Source: Trametes villosa (taxonomy: Eukaryota; Basidiomycota; Agaricomycetes; Polyporales; Polyporaceae). From it: a DNA stretch of 64,000 nt. Shown piece by piece: positions 1-11,946 of this stretch. Positions within the stretch are counted from its first letter, which is position 1. Every line of letters starts with the position of its first letter. The stretch covers positions 62,001-126,000 of the forward strand of contig PUDQ02000044.1 of the NCBI GenBank assembly GCA_002964805.2. Direction: 5' to 3'. Under the pieces are notes generated by a model, which saw nothing but the letters and a program-made list of their open reading frames with translations, was not told the DNA's origin and made no database searches. The position numbers and the translations under genes were made by a program.

Positions 1-3000
1 GGGCGCAGCGGCCAGGTGAAGGCTCGCTCAGCTCGAAGAACAAGCGAGGGTGCATCGGGAGGCATCCGCGGTCGCGCTATTCGTTCGCCCGGCCCACCCT
101 GGTAGTGCTGTGTACCTCGTACACCCCGAGGCCCGATTCTTCGCCTCTTATCCCGCGACGCGCTGTAAGTAGACCACACCCGCGCCGAGCCCGGCGGCGG
201 TCGGCAGCACTTGAGGTCGACACACGCAACGGGTAGTTGACCCAGAAATGCCCCCGGCGCGCAATCTGCCCGCTGCACTGCGTACGAGCTCACTCGAGTA
301 CAGGCCGTGTTCGAACCGGATCGAGCGCACACGCCAGCCACTGAATACTCAAGGCTCGGCGGGCCGTCGGCAGCTACGACCGCCGTGACACATGGTGTGG
401 CTGCATACAGAGGCTCGCACGCACTCCGCAACACCGGGCAACTCACAGTTATCACCATACAGCCGCCGGAGTCAGCGGCTTGCGGCCGGCCTCTAACGCA
501 ACAGTGATGGTGTAGTCCGCCCGTGCGTGGGGCGTGCATGGGGCGTGCAAGGGGAGACCGGCGTCGGATGATGTGTAGACACGGTCGGGGAATACAATCC
601 GTGCGCTGTACTGGCGTTTGAACACGGAGGCCGTGCTAGTGCCCAAGGTCGGCATGCATATGCCGAGGCATCGAAAGGCCTCGCCCCGCTCACCCTGTCA
701 TAGTATCATTGCCTGGCCTGCGCGTTCGCGTCAACGCACGCACCGTGCCCGAGATGCCGGGGACTCCGTACCGCGAGCAAGAGCGCATCAGTGCGCGAAC
801 AGACGTGCAAAGAACTACCACAGACGTACCATGGTGTGCGAACCAGGTGGACGGGCGGCGGCCTAGAGCGACAGAGTATGGAGCTCGTACTGCCCATACG
901 AGCTGCCTCGCGGCTCGTGAGTGCACAGGCGCGACGACGTACCTTTAAAATTGCTAGCCCACATCACGTCGGCGCGAGCAGGTCGGCTCCGTGAATGGCA
1001 CCTTGCCGCTGAGTCTTCAGACAGCTGATGAGTCACAGGCTTGCAGAGCGGCTGGCAGAATCTACTGCGGACAGCGCCGTGGACCTACAAGTCCCCCACA
1101 GCGCGGTGGCATTTTGCCTACCTATTGAATAGATGCCAGTGTTCTTAGAAGCTTCCCCGGACTGCACTGCTGCGCAACTCACCGGAGAACAACGCTGCTG
1201 CTCGAAGCCACGGACCCGAGTTGCGTGTGTACTGCGCGCTCGGTCAGCCTGCAAAAATAGCGCACAGCACGAGACTGGAGGACAGCGCCCTTGTGGAGTT
1301 CGTACCCGCGAGGGGGAGCACATCGCGCACCAGGGATCTGGATACCACTGCGTAACTCTCCGAGACGAACCCTGACCGGGACGAGGCAAAATACCAGGAA
1401 GCGAGACGTACTCTAGTATGCATGGAGGTTCCCCCCGACGAATGCGGATCGCGGGGAGAAGAATCCGCGTGATTGCCCCTGGTTGTTGCTCCGGGGCGGG
1501 GCCATCAGCAAAATGCAACGTCTGTCTGGGCTCCTGGAGTGTCTGGAGTGGGCGCTTAAAAGGGTAGCTGGGTGTCTGGAGGCTCCTGGAAGTGCCTGGA
1601 CGCTCCTGGGAGCTCCTGGAAAAGAGTCTCCAGGAGAATCCAGGAGCTTCCAGTCACTCAGACGTTCCAGCTACCCTTTTAAGCGCCCGTTCCAGACACT
1701 CCAGGAGCCCAGACAGATGTTGTATTTTGCTGATGGCGCCGAGCGTTGACGTCGTGTCACGGCATTCCACTTCGGCTCGCTAGTCAGTGGGCGCGATGTA
1801 GAGCGGGTGGGGGCGCCGGTCAGGCCCTATCGGGCTACGCGTGGGAGGTGTGCTGATTGATGGGTAGCGCAACACTGAGGAGCTTGGAGAACTCACTGTT
1901 GCAAGCTATTCCAGGGCTTCCCCCGGGAGTTTTGTGCAGTAGACCGACGAGCTGTTGGAGACTTACCGAATCTCAAACAATCCAGATGACCGTGGTGTAC
2001 CCGAACAAGAGAGAGCTTCCTTCGTGCGGGAGTTGAATCACCGTCACGCCCTCGCGGAGACGAACAGCTAGGGGACATGAGCTGATGCCAGCGTGATGCA
2101 GACTCCGTTAAGGTATTCAGACTCACCGTTGTGTGCGCAAAATGCACCCGGACATCCGGTGCATGAATCCGTACATCGGCGCAACGGACGGACGAGGCCC
2201 AATCGGCAAGCCAGACAGAAAGTGAGATGGAATACAGTGACTCGCGAGCAGCGTTGCATCGCGAAGGCGCACCTGTTACTCTGTATGGATGCCTCTTTGC
2301 GCCACACAGGTGTGCGCGCGCGGACTCGCACGAGACACTTCCATCGGCATAGAGACACTTCGCGGCCTCCTGCAGGAGCATACGCGGCCGGGCCGCAACC
2401 ACGGCACTCCCGCGCGCGCCCTCGCGCACGCACCGCTCTGTGGAAGCTCGCGCCGGTACCCTCGATAGGAGCCTGATACTGCCCCAGTGCCCGCGCAAAG
2501 CGATCACCGCCGCGTGGCGGCCGCCGCGCATGCCCTCGTCGGCCTCAAGCCTCGCCGTAGAGCTATGTAGAGCACACGACGGTATACGCCCGCTAGTGCT
2601 GCATTGAGAAAACGCGCACCTTGGGTTGATCGGAAAACCACAGTGAGAGTGTGCACCGTTGTGCATCGCAATCAAGAAACTATGTAGTACGGGAATAAGC
2701 TACTGTACTCCTATCCTGGTATGATACGGGAAGGGTACTCACTGGCGTGCGAAGTTGGCGGCGGCGGCGGCGGATCGCGAGCGCTCGAGGTCAGGTTATG
2801 CTCAACCGCTGCAAGCTGCCGGAGCCGCTGTGAGATATGCGCTTTCGGGCCGCACGCGAGTGAATATCACACTTACCGACTCCGGCGACGGTATACTAAA
2901 CATACACGCGCTTTGGGGGTCGCCGAATCTGGGGATGCGCGGACCGGCGTCGCGGAGGCCTGCGTCGCACGCACGGGATGTCGACGCGGCTCGAACGGGC

Positions 3001-3239
3001 AGCCAATCGGCCTCCCGCCCGGCCGCAGCCTGTTCGCCTCCCGACTTTTATGAGAAATACGGCCTGCGTAAAGTGCCAAATCGGTGATCCGGGTGCCTCC
3101 CGCAGCGGATATGGGAATGCCAAACGACGTACTGTGAAATGGGCGTCGGGGCACGGGGCACTAGCAAAACACCTCAGGTCAGGCCTGGCATCCTCCCCAC
3201 CCGAGCATCGCCCCCACCCTGTCCAAACATCCCTCAGCA
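1..3239. other. Gene-poor left part of duplication copy 1
   Basis: No gene supported. The longest open frame (1893-2675, - strand, 260 codons) also exists in copy 2, but most of the differences I can see in it change amino acids, including Trp to Ser and Trp to Arg. This suggests a chance frame in GC-rich DNA. The only clear structure is the inverted-repeat element at 1503-1735. Confidence 0.6.
1503..1735. mobile_element. MITE-like inverted-repeat element, present only in copy 1
   Basis: A 233-bp insertion relative to the empty site in copy 2 (near 13449). It starts catcagcaaaatgcaac and ends with the reverse complement of nearly the same sequence. The two arms match for about 70 bp with about four mismatches, and both contain the block gcgcttaaaagggtagctg. 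A 2-bp duplication (GC, 1501-1502 and 1736-1737) flanks it, so precise removal recreates the copy 2 sequence. It has no coding capacity. Size, terminal inverted repeats, a short target duplication and an empty orthologous site fit a non-autonomous DNA transposon. The superfamily is not determined. Confidence 0.85.
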
Positions 3240-4281
3240 ATGCCCGCCCGCCGTCGTCTTGCCTTTGTCGAGGTCACTCCTCAGGCCATCCTCGCCCCAA
3301 AGAAGACCCAGGCCGGGAACGGCGGAAACAAGCGGGACTACAGGAAGGGCGAGCTGCGCGAAGACGTGGGCGGGAGCCTGAGTGAGTACAATTTTTGATA
3401 GGCGGGGGACCAATCGCAGCGGGCTGACAACCTGAGCAGTCCACCGCTCCGGGGACCCGAACGCGAAGATGAAGTACTCCACCAAGGGGTACGCGGGGCT
3501 CGTCGAGAAGTACCGGCTCAAGCTGGTTGGCTGGCCGCCCTCGGTCCCGTTTGCGAACTTCAGCAGCATCCTAGGCGGCATCGAGCCGATCGAGACGCTG
3601 CACACGGCGTGGCGCAAGCACTTCCTCTACTTCGATGTCGCCACGGACGAGGACGTCGAGAACGCGAGGCGGGATCCCCTGAGCGTGCATCCAAACCCGG
3701 CGCTCATTGACGCAAAGAGCGAGAAGAGGGCGGTCGAGGAGGAGGGGGGATGCGACCCGGAGGCGGAGGGAGGAGTCGAGGGCGAGCAGCGGGGCTCGAA
3801 GCACACGGGGGCGAGGGTTGGCAAGGGCCGGCAGACGGGTGTTGTCGTCGACGCGGCCGCCCACCATCCCGGCAGCTTCGAGATCATGGGCTTCCATCCG
3901 ACGTCGACGCAGCCCTCTGTCGACCTCCCGGACCGCACAAAGACGCAGCGATCGGACATGGGGCTGCCACACTGCCGGCCCGGGGAGCTCGAGGTGCGCC
4001 CGCTGAAGCGTCGGAGGGGCGGGATGAAGAGCCGCGCGTATGTTATCGAGGGCGACACTGGGGAGGACGCGGAAGAGTCGTACTGGCTCACCGACGAGCC
4101 GGTAGGAGACTTTGAGCCGGGGCCGTCGACTCAACGCGAGCGCCGCGAGCCCGAGGATGCGATCGAGATGTTCTCCGAGAGCGAGTCCGGCGGTCCCGAG
4201 CCCGAGTCCGACGACATCGAGTCCTCTCCGGGATTTTCGACCAGGGAGGCGAGGTCGGACGTCGAGGAGTGGGAGTGTTGA
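3240..4281 (+). CDS. Uncharacterised basidiomycete protein, copy 1
   Basis: Model join(3240..3381,3440..4281), 327 aa. Exon 1 encodes a basic N-terminus (MPARRRLAFVEVTPQA). The 58-bp intron has a GTGAGT donor, a CTGAC branch point and a GAGCAG acceptor, and joins in frame to IHRSGDPNAKMKYSTKGY. Residues about 60-115 carry the motif LVGWPPSVPF and a short helical stretch, which resembles a domain I know from uncharacterised Agaricomycete proteins. The rest is charged, low-complexity and probably disordered, ending in an acidic Ser/Glu-rich tail. The first ATG follows ccctcagca. It converges tail to tail on the flippase fragment about 500 bp away. Copy 2 encodes the same protein with about 18 amino-acid differences. 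Function unknown; a nuclear or DNA-associated role would be speculation. Confidence 0.7.
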
Positions 4282-4782
4282 CGGGTGCGGCAGGCTGAGC
4301 CTGTGTCTGAGCTCAGTCGGAGTCGGCTGTTTCTTGAGTTTTCTTGTGGTTTCCCGTCGTGCGCGGTTGTGTTACCATAGCTATTCAACAATTTGGTGTT
4401 CGCGGCATACCCACGAGCGTGCACAACGGATCGGGCGAGGTGGTGGCGGCGGCAAGAGTCTCGAGCAGCGACCGGCGACTGGCGCTTCGAACGACGCGGC
4501 TTGCCTTATTCGACTCGCTATATACTGAACGCTTCGCCCCGCCGCTACCACTGCACCGCTCGACGCTCGTACAGTCCCCGCGCAATTCTCCCGGCTCTGC
4601 ATGATGTGTACACTATCGAATACAGGGGTGCTGCCCACCGTCGCCGTCGGAGCCCTCGCAGTCGGCAGTCGGAGCAAAATATTTGTTGTGAGGGAGGGCG
4701 GCAGGGGGCTCGACAGACATGCTCATTGCGAACGAGACTATGTACACGGGAGAGGACCAGAGACCCAGTGCCTACTACTACA
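4282..4782. other. Intergenic, copy 1
   Basis: About 500 bp between two convergent genes. It has no supportable gene and is kept in both copies with a few substitutions and small indels, for example 11 bp near 4472 missing from copy 2. Confidence 0.5.
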
Positions 4783-7700
4783 CTACCTGACTATCCCTTT
4801 CTTTCTCCGTCCCCTCGCCCCCAATCCGCGCAGACGTGCTCCTCGGGTCCGCGTCCGCCGCCGCCTGACTGCCGCGCCCCCGGAGATCCCATCCGATCCA
4901 CGGCACGCGACGTCCACGAACGGGTTCTGCGCGCCGCCGACCATCGCGCGGAGCTCGTCGAACGAGCGCCACGCCTCCTTGTCATCGTCGCCGTCCCCGC
5001 GGTGGCTCTCGTCGACGACGTCCGCGTACGCGACGCCGCCGATGCTGCAGAACCGGAACTCCATCTCGTTGCGCGTGAGCGTGCCCGTCTTGTCGCTGAA
5101 CACGTACTCGATCTGGCCCAGCTCCTCGACGAGCGACGACGTGCGGCAGAGCGCCGCCGTGTCCGTCTTCGCGTAGTACATGTCCAGGTCCGAGTTGATC
5201 AGCTGCGCCTGCTGGAACTTCACCACCTCCATCGTCACGATCAGCGAGATCGGGATCAGGTTGTTGTACAGGATGATGAACGTCAGGATGTCTGCGCGCC
5301 GTCAGCGTGCGGGCGCGGGCGGTGGCGAGACAGCATACCTTCGATGAACCCCTTCGCTGTGGGAGCTGTGAGCGACCGGCCGACCACGAGACGCGGCGCA
5401 CGTACCTCTGCCACTGACGGTCGAAGTCTCGAGGAGGTACCACTGCTTGCTAGAGAAGAACCACTGCAAAACGTTCAGCGGAATTCAAATGCGCAAGCAA
5501 ATCGCTTACTGTGCGGATACTGCTGCCGATGGTCGACCCGAGAGACAGCGCGACCAGGAAGAGGAACAGAAACACGATATGCACGTTGACCTGCCGCTCG
5601 ACGGACGTCCGCTTAATGGGCGCCGCCGTCGCGTTCCGCATCAGCTTCGTTTCGTGGCCGGTGAACACGACGAGCCCGTACGCCCACGGCGTATTCCTGA
5701 TCTGCGCGCCACGCAGCAACAGCTGGTCGGGGCCGAGCGGGACCTGCTTCGGCACGCCGCCGCCGGAGACGAGCTCGACCGTGCCCTCGTACGTGTACAG
5801 CGAGTTGTTCGGGTGTTCGGAGCGGAGCGTCCCGTGCAGCGCTGTGACGAGGTGCGGGGACGTCAGGTTCGCCGTTTGTGGTGACGCCTGCTTGATCTTC
5901 AGGTTCGTTTCGCTGCGAGCGGTAAGCACGAGCAAGCGGGCAGTCGGTGAACGCACCTACCCGTCGAGGTTGGACGTCTCGATGTAGCAGAAACCCTCGG
6001 GTTCGCTCGAGCTGAGGAGGAGCACGTCCGCGGGGATGAACTCGTCGCTCTCCAGGCGCAGGACGTCGCCGACCGCGATGTCCTTCCACTTCTTCTCGAC
6101 AAAGGTGCCGTCCGGCCCGAGCACCTTTGCTTTGCGGGAGTTGAGCTCCGAGTCGGACTGGTGTCGTTTCTGGTCGAGGACGTAGCGGTCAGCGCGGTTG
6201 TTTAGCACTCGCCTGTAGACAAGCACTCACCAGGTCCTCCTGGGTCTCCTTGAACGCCGAGGCTAGTAGTACAACAGCGAGCGGGGCGATAGTCGTGTAT
6301 CGGTTCGTGGGCGAGACGTCGGGTATCTGCTGGATGAGCGCGGTGAAGAGGAAGAACAGGTTGGCGTATTTCGAGAATTGCTCTGCAGGAGATGGGCGTG
6401 TGAGCGGCTGCGGGTGAGACTGCGGGCGAGACACTGGGGAAAAGCAACGTTTCGGTGTGCGGTAGTTCAGAATGCGATGCAACTCATCCTTGCACCCTCC
6501 AGAGTGTGCACGAGTGCGTGCGCGTCGTCTGTCGCGCGTTCGTGATCGTCGCAAAGCGGACACGGCGCAGTGTGCGGCGCCAATCTACACCGGGCTACCC
6601 ACCGCAACATAGTTATCTCGAGCTCCTAACTGCTTGAGCGCGTCCTCGCAGGTTGATCACAATGTTCTGCGGAACATGCTCTGCAGAACAACGGACCAAG
6701 CGTGGCTACGTTCGTGAACCTCATGTCCATACTACACGCCGCCAGCGTGACTGCACCGGTCAACGTGCTTAGGTTGGTAGACACTGACGACCGCCGACAT
6801 AGCGCCTGCTCGCTGCTCGCACTGCGCCGCCACTCTTACACCGCCCCGCCCAGGCAGTGTCCCCCTGGGGCCATCGCTTGAGCCACCGCGCGGCCGGTTA
6901 GGCTAATGTGGGTCGGGCTTGCCACGATTTGGAGCCTCTGTGAGGCGTTTTGTATAGTAAAAAGATGTGCATGCGCATATCGTGCGCACGTCGTCGGTAT
7001 CGAGTAGCCCTAATGTGCAGCGAGCAGCACTACGTGCGTAGGAGACGTGACCCATCTACTTCATCTGCTGGGGCGTAAGCAGCCCGGGCGCCGCCTTATG
7101 TTCTGCAGAACATGTTCCGCTGAACGCCTGACCCAACGGCCAGGTCTTTCTGCAAGTAAGAGTCCGCGCGCGAGTCGCGCGCAGAGGTAACCGTGACACG
7201 CCTGGCCACCTCCTGGTGGCCAAGCGGTCCAGTTACCTCCGTATATTCCGCAGGACATGAGCTGCTGAACGTCTGCACCGGAGGCTACCAGAGGACCGGA
7301 CTTTCTGCATAAATGGACACGGCGCGTACGGCATCAACTCACACCGTGCTACCCAGTACTCCCACATAGCCACCCGCCCACCCGTACCCGCGAGTTTGTC
7401 CTTCAGGTTGGTTGCATATTCGCGGGTAGGGTAGAGCTGAGTAACGTAGATGTCTCTTGCATTGACCCCGGGGTACCCGCACCATTCCCATCCCCAGACG
7501 AGTGAGACACAAACAGAAGAAGTATACGCACCGAGGAGGAACTTGGGTACGAAGCTGGCGAGGTTGTACTTGCTCGTCGAGACGTAATTGTTGCAGAAGT
7601 CCGCGTTCGCGTCAGGGTTGTTGAGCGCGATGACCCGGTTGCCGGTGAGCACCTTCTCCTTCCGCTGCCACGGCCAGTGGATGTCCGCCAACCGCTTCTT

Positions 7701-8111
7701 GAGCGACTTGCTCGGCGCGCGCTTGTGTGTCCTCGCGCCCGCGCCCGAGCTCGAGCCCGAGGGGCCAGGGAAGGACGCGGAGCCGGCGAACGGCTTCGCG
7801 CCGGGCTGGTCGTCGTCGAAGGACCACGAGTCGGGCGGGATGGAGGTCGGGAGGCTGAGCTGTGAGTTCCCGTAGCCGGCGGGGGGCGCGCCCGAGCGTG
7901 CGAGAGGCAGGCCGCTCTCCTTGGACTGCATGGCGGCGGGGCGGCCGAAGGCGGAGTCGGGCACGTCGTCGTCCTCATCGTCGAAGAAGGGGTCCATGCC
8001 CTGAGGGTGGGGAGGGGAGGACGAGGGTGGGTAGCCAGAGTTGGCGGGCTGGTACTGCTGGCGGGAGGCGGGGTTGGCCTGGGAGACGAGGCGGACGAAG
8101 TCGTCGCTCAT
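4783..8111 (-). pseudogene. 3'-truncated Drs2-type P4-ATPase (flippase) gene, copy 1
   Basis: Exons complement(4783..5291, 5339..5356, 5406..5463, 5510..5912, 5961..6169, 6231..6382, 7532..8111), 642 aa with all frames intact. P4-ATPases flip aminophospholipids in Golgi and endosomal membranes. Present: cytosolic N-tail; M1-M2 from about residue 194 ([18 protein letters not shown]); A domain with the P4 motif DGET (about 313); M3; M4 with PISL; and phosphorylation motif DKTGT (about 541). Missing: the nucleotide-binding domain, the rest of the P domain and M5-M10, about half of a normal 1300-aa protein. Family similarity stops near FVDVA, followed by a short unrelated basic tail to a stop. 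Intron 1 is 1149 bp while the others are about 50-60 bp. An 18-nt micro-exon is kept. The protein cannot be a working pump, yet the exons look constrained (see findings). Confidence 0.88.
6383..7531 (-). other. Oversized intron 1 of flippase fragment, copy 1
   Basis: 1149 bp from a GTGCGT donor to a TCCTGCAG acceptor. Splicing joins ...VPKFLL to [10 protein letters not shown] exactly as in full-length flippases, so this is a genuine intron position. It contains degenerate copies of a motif with a core like ccgcaggacatg followed by gctgaacg (near 7095 and 7240, related sequence near 6663) and palindromes such as gccacctcctggtggc (7204-7219). No open frame of note. Copy 2 has a 1228-bp counterpart, so any insertion predates the duplication. 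Confidence 0.6.
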
Positions 8112-9563
8112 CGTAGCCAGCGATGAGCTCGGGGGAGGAGACGGTGAGGAGAGGGAGAGATGTGTCGGAGAGCGTCTGAGTGCGCTGCCTCCTCCTGTTC
8201 CCTGCGCAGCCCGTACGCGCCCACACCGGCCGACCGGGTTAGGGTCAGGTTGAGCGCCGGCTGGCTGCCCATCGCGATCGACGTCATCGCCGGTCTCGAG
8301 TCTCTCGACGGTCGCGTCCCAGTGCGCTCCCTCGCTGCTGCACTCGCTCTCCCTGCACTCGCTCTCGTGCCGTCTGCTGGGTGCGCACGTCTGTCCGTGC
8401 CCGTGTCCCTCCCGCGCTCTTTCCGAGGACGCCCTGCCGCGCCCGTGCTGCATGTCCAACCCCGAGCTCGAGGGTGTTTCTAGTCTCCCCGCCGTCCCCC
8501 GCCCGCCCCGTCCTCCCGCGCGCGTTGCCCCTGGTGCATAGTGCTATGGTTGCACCAGTCTGGCCCCAGGTCAGTCCCCCGACCCTCTCCGCCCCGCGTT
8601 CCTCCTTCCCTCGCATCGGACGCCCGCGCGGACTGCATACAGCCACTCCGGCCTCCGCCCACGCGCCCCGTCCAACACGACCGCGATTTCGCCTAGAAAG
8701 CGCATGGATATTCTGACGGAATACATTGATGGTCTTCCAGCCCCCTCGCGCGCGTGCATCCACCTGCACGGCGCACGTCCTGCGGACGTTCCGCATCTGC
8801 TCTCGTCCTGTGCCCGGGCTTGCTGCAGGTCGAGCATGCGCGCCGGCAGCATAAGTCGATCTATCACGCCCCCAAGGTGAGTTCAATCGTATCTATTTTG
8901 CTCCTACTACGCTTCGGGAATAGGCCCCGTCCAATTCCTCTCGCGCGCGAACGCATCCCCGCGTCGAGCCGCGCGACCCCCTGTCCTGCTTGATGCACAG
9001 AAACTCTTCTAGTCACTCAAGGTACGTTCTCTTAGCATACTACGCCGAATCATGTAATGTTCAAGCCGTCGCCCGCACCGGGGACTCTATCGACGATCCG
9101 CCGCCTGCCCTCACAATAGGCGCTCAAAATATAGACACTTTCCGCCGATGCGTTCTGAGCCTCCCTGGGCACCGCCCGCAAGCGCGAAACGACATCTAAC
9201 GTACAAGGGGGGCCGTGCTACTCGACGGTCCACCAGGTACGCACACAGCAGGGTTCTTGGCTACGCCCCCTACCAGCTGGAGCACCGACCCGACCGCGTC
9301 TGCAGTACGCGCCGCCTCCGCTGCTCGCCCCGCACGCGCATAGTGAGTACGAACACCGTCGGCACTGCTGCGCCCGCCACCCCGCGCACTCACGCGCTGT
9401 GTCAGAGCCGCGTAGGCCCAGAGCACGCCGTCAGCCCCGGAGCACGGCGTCGGGATCTGTCGTAGAGGTGCGTGAGTACCGCTGCGCTACAGTCTCCGAG
9501 GACGTACTCACACTCTCGATGCGGCAGAGACGGGCGAGGGGGGACGGGGGGCGAGAGAGCGCG

Positions 9564-9590
9564 GGATGGACGGATGGACGGACGGACGGG
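9564..9590. repeat. GGAY tetranucleotide microsatellite
   Basis: Six consecutive GGAT/GGAC units followed by a G-rich run. Confidence 0.85.
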
Positions 9591-11288
9591 GAGGGGACGA
9601 TGCGTGCTCCCTGCACGTCCCTCCAGGTTTTGTGTGCCCCTGGTGTGCACGGACCACACCGCACCACGGCGTGCTTGCGCGCGTGCACGTCCGTCCCCGT
9701 CGCCCCTCGCTTCCCTCCTCGGGCCCCCGGGCGTGCTCCGCCGCCGTCGCACTGCACTAGGAGCCCCCGCGCGCACCGCGGGCTGCGTCGTCATCTCCCG
9801 CGCACGGCGCACCCGAGCAGCGACGCGCTCCGCCGTCCGCCATCCATCCGTCGTCGGCCTGTGCGGCCAGCGGAGACGCCGTCTCGTCCTCAGCAGCCCG
9901 CAGCAGCCCGGGGCGGCAAGACGGCGCATCGCACACCGGCAGCAACACGAGCACGCACAACGCAGACGAGGTGGACGGACGCAGCACGGTGCTCGCTACG
10001 ACGGCCGCGCGATATCTCGGTGCCCCAGACAGTCCCCGAAGCAGCGCGCCCGCGCCCCAGGCCCTGGTCGGCGGCGATGCACCTCTAGCCCCCATGACGT
10101 GCACGGCACGTTCCGCCGCAGAGCACGGAGAGCACGTCACTCCGTCCGATGTGCAGGACGCGCGGCACGGCGTGGTGCCCGCCCGCGCCCGATCGAGCGC
10201 ACACCCGAGGGAGAGACGGTGCGCACTAGTGGAAACGCGCGCCCGTGTCGGGTCCTGGCCGCCGCCCCGCCGCCGCCCCGTCCACTCACGCACTCCCCAC
10301 GCCACAGACGCCGCTGTGAGGACGGCGCTCGATCCGCAACAGCCTGCACCAAACTCCCGCCGCCGGACGTCGAGGGGCTCGGACGGCGGCACACCGTTCG
10401 AGAGAGGAGCTCTGCGCTCCCGACACCGCGGCGCTGCATAGGTGAGTGCGTCCACTCTGCGTCCGCACGCGCGCCGTACGTACGCACCAGTGGCATGATC
10501 GGATGCGAATAGTATGCACCTCCCTCGACGTCATGCGCATTCTGCCCGCCCCGGTCTCCGTCCCCGTCTGCACGCCTGCCAGCGAGTGCACTGTGCCGCC
10601 CGATTCCCGACTCGTGTTCCGGGGCTGCGTGTCTCTCGCGTCCAGGGCCCGCCGTAGCAGGGCGTCGTTGAGTGGGCGATGTGTACGCTCGCAGTTCGTG
10701 CGCGCCGCGCGCGTCCGACGAGTAGCTATCTGGGCACCGGATGCATACTCGTGCATTGCATGGATGCGGTTCTACCTGCTCCCCGCGATCGAGGAGCGGC
10801 GAGTGCGAGTGCTCGCTGTCGCAGTGCCGCCGCCGCCCGTTCCGGCTAACTCCTGTGCGTGTGTGGCTCAGGCTGGCACGGTGCACGAAATCTACCCCCC
10901 AGGTTTTCGGTCTGTGGCGGGGAATCGGACACAGTGCCGTGCGACTGTACCCGTCTCGAGTTCCGCAGGCGTCGTATCCAGCTAACGGGCGGTGTAGATT
11001 AGTACGAGCCCGAGAGCGTGTTTGAGCTCCGCAGAACGAGGCTGCACGACCCCGCGCACACGTAGTATCGACCGCTGGTGCTCTTCGCTCCGACGTCGAC
11101 GACTGGCAGGCGGGTCCGTCCACATTCTATGCATGGGCCCGCGCTCCTGCGGCGAGCCGCGACGGTAACCGGCGTTTGAAATATAGAGTATGTACACCAT
11201 TCATAGGTACTTTGTTCTGGTCCCGGGGACCTGTTCATTCCCCCGCAACGCCTAGCATGATACAAGCCCTCGTCGACTGGGCGCGGTG

Positions 11289-11354
11289 CGTCCGCGCTCG
11301 CCGCCCGGTTCGTCCGCGCTCGCCGCCCGGTTCGTCCGCGCTCGCCGCCCGGTC
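11289..11354. repeat. Three tandem 22-bp repeats
   Basis: Three head-to-tail units beginning cgtccgcgctcgccgcccgg. The first two are identical, the third differs in its last base, and a partial fourth follows (11355-11366). Confidence 0.9.
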
Positions 11355-11946
11355 CGTCCGCGCGCGTGTGTACTGTTTGGAACAGCCGTCGATTCGGCGC
11401 AGAGCCCTCCAGGCTCGCGCAGTGCGCGGAGTCCAGGCGAATGTTAGTTCGCGGCCGCCCGTCTCATCACGGTTCACGGGCGGAGCCGCATTGCTGCCCG
11501 CGCACGATCCGGAGTCGCTCGTGGGGGTGCTATTCGCGCGCAGTGGGCCGCTCGCACAGTTGGATGACGGTGGGGCACCGTACGCGAGAGTGCGTGGACG
11601 ATAGTCACTCCCACTGGCTGCACCACGGACCTGGAGCGCGTACTGACCGGATTAGCAAAACTACATATCCCCGCCGCGCACTCGATGTCGTTGCTCGCGC
11701 GCTGCGTCACGAATAATAATAGTTTGAGTACGCCTCGCCCCCACATCCAGAGCAGAATACGCCCAGCCCCGGTCGAGGGCGGAGGCGAGCAGGGCAGACT
11801 TCACCGCTTTGCATGCCAGTGCTCGCAGCGCTCGAGCTCGACCGTCTGCGCACTTCCGCGAGCACGCGTCTTCGACGTTCAATGCGCGGTGCGTGGGCAC
11901 AACGCCGCAGTAGTAGCAGCACCCGTCAAAGCGTGCAGAGGACCAC

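Larger units (their letters stand above)
1..8225. repeat. Segmental duplication, copy 1
   Basis: Base 1 onward matches 11947 onward in the same orientation, and the match runs to 8225, where both copies share the bases ccaca and then diverge. The unit holds a gene-poor 3.2 kb, a 327-aa gene and a truncated flippase gene. In the first 510 bp I counted 12 substitutions and no indel. Copy 1 differs by an extra 233-bp inverted-repeat element (1503-1735) and a shorter flippase intron 1. The left end lies outside the window because homology starts at the first base. A haplotype-duplication assembly artefact cannot be excluded from sequence alone. Confidence 0.95.
8226..11946. other. Gene-free spacer between the duplication copies
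   Basis: 3.7 kb of GC-rich sequence. Open frames overlap on both strands and in all frames, as expected from stop-poor GC-rich DNA. I recognise no protein family and no convincing exon structure. It contains GGGTTAGGG at 8236-8244, a (GGAY)6 tract at 9564-9590 and a 22-bp tandem repeat at 11289-11354. Confidence 0.55.

Noticed and set aside
1893..2675. 260-codon open frame on the - strand, also open in copy 2 (13609-14388)
   Set aside because: Nearly all differences I can see between copies change the amino acid, including Trp to Ser and Trp to Arg; the opposite strand is open too; no family features. GC-rich DNA gives long chance frames.
1..3239. Possible remnants of an LTR retrotransposon or other autonomous element
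   Set aside because: I looked for reverse transcriptase, integrase, transposase or LTR-like ends and saw none in either copy.
1..3239. Missing 3' half of the flippase gene lying further left
   Set aside because: The - strand frames there show none of the expected motifs (for example GDGANDV or the C-terminal membrane spans).
8284..10512. Several 180-350 codon frames in the spacer
   Set aside because: They overlap in up to six frames in a very GC-rich stretch, with no recognisable motif or splice structure.
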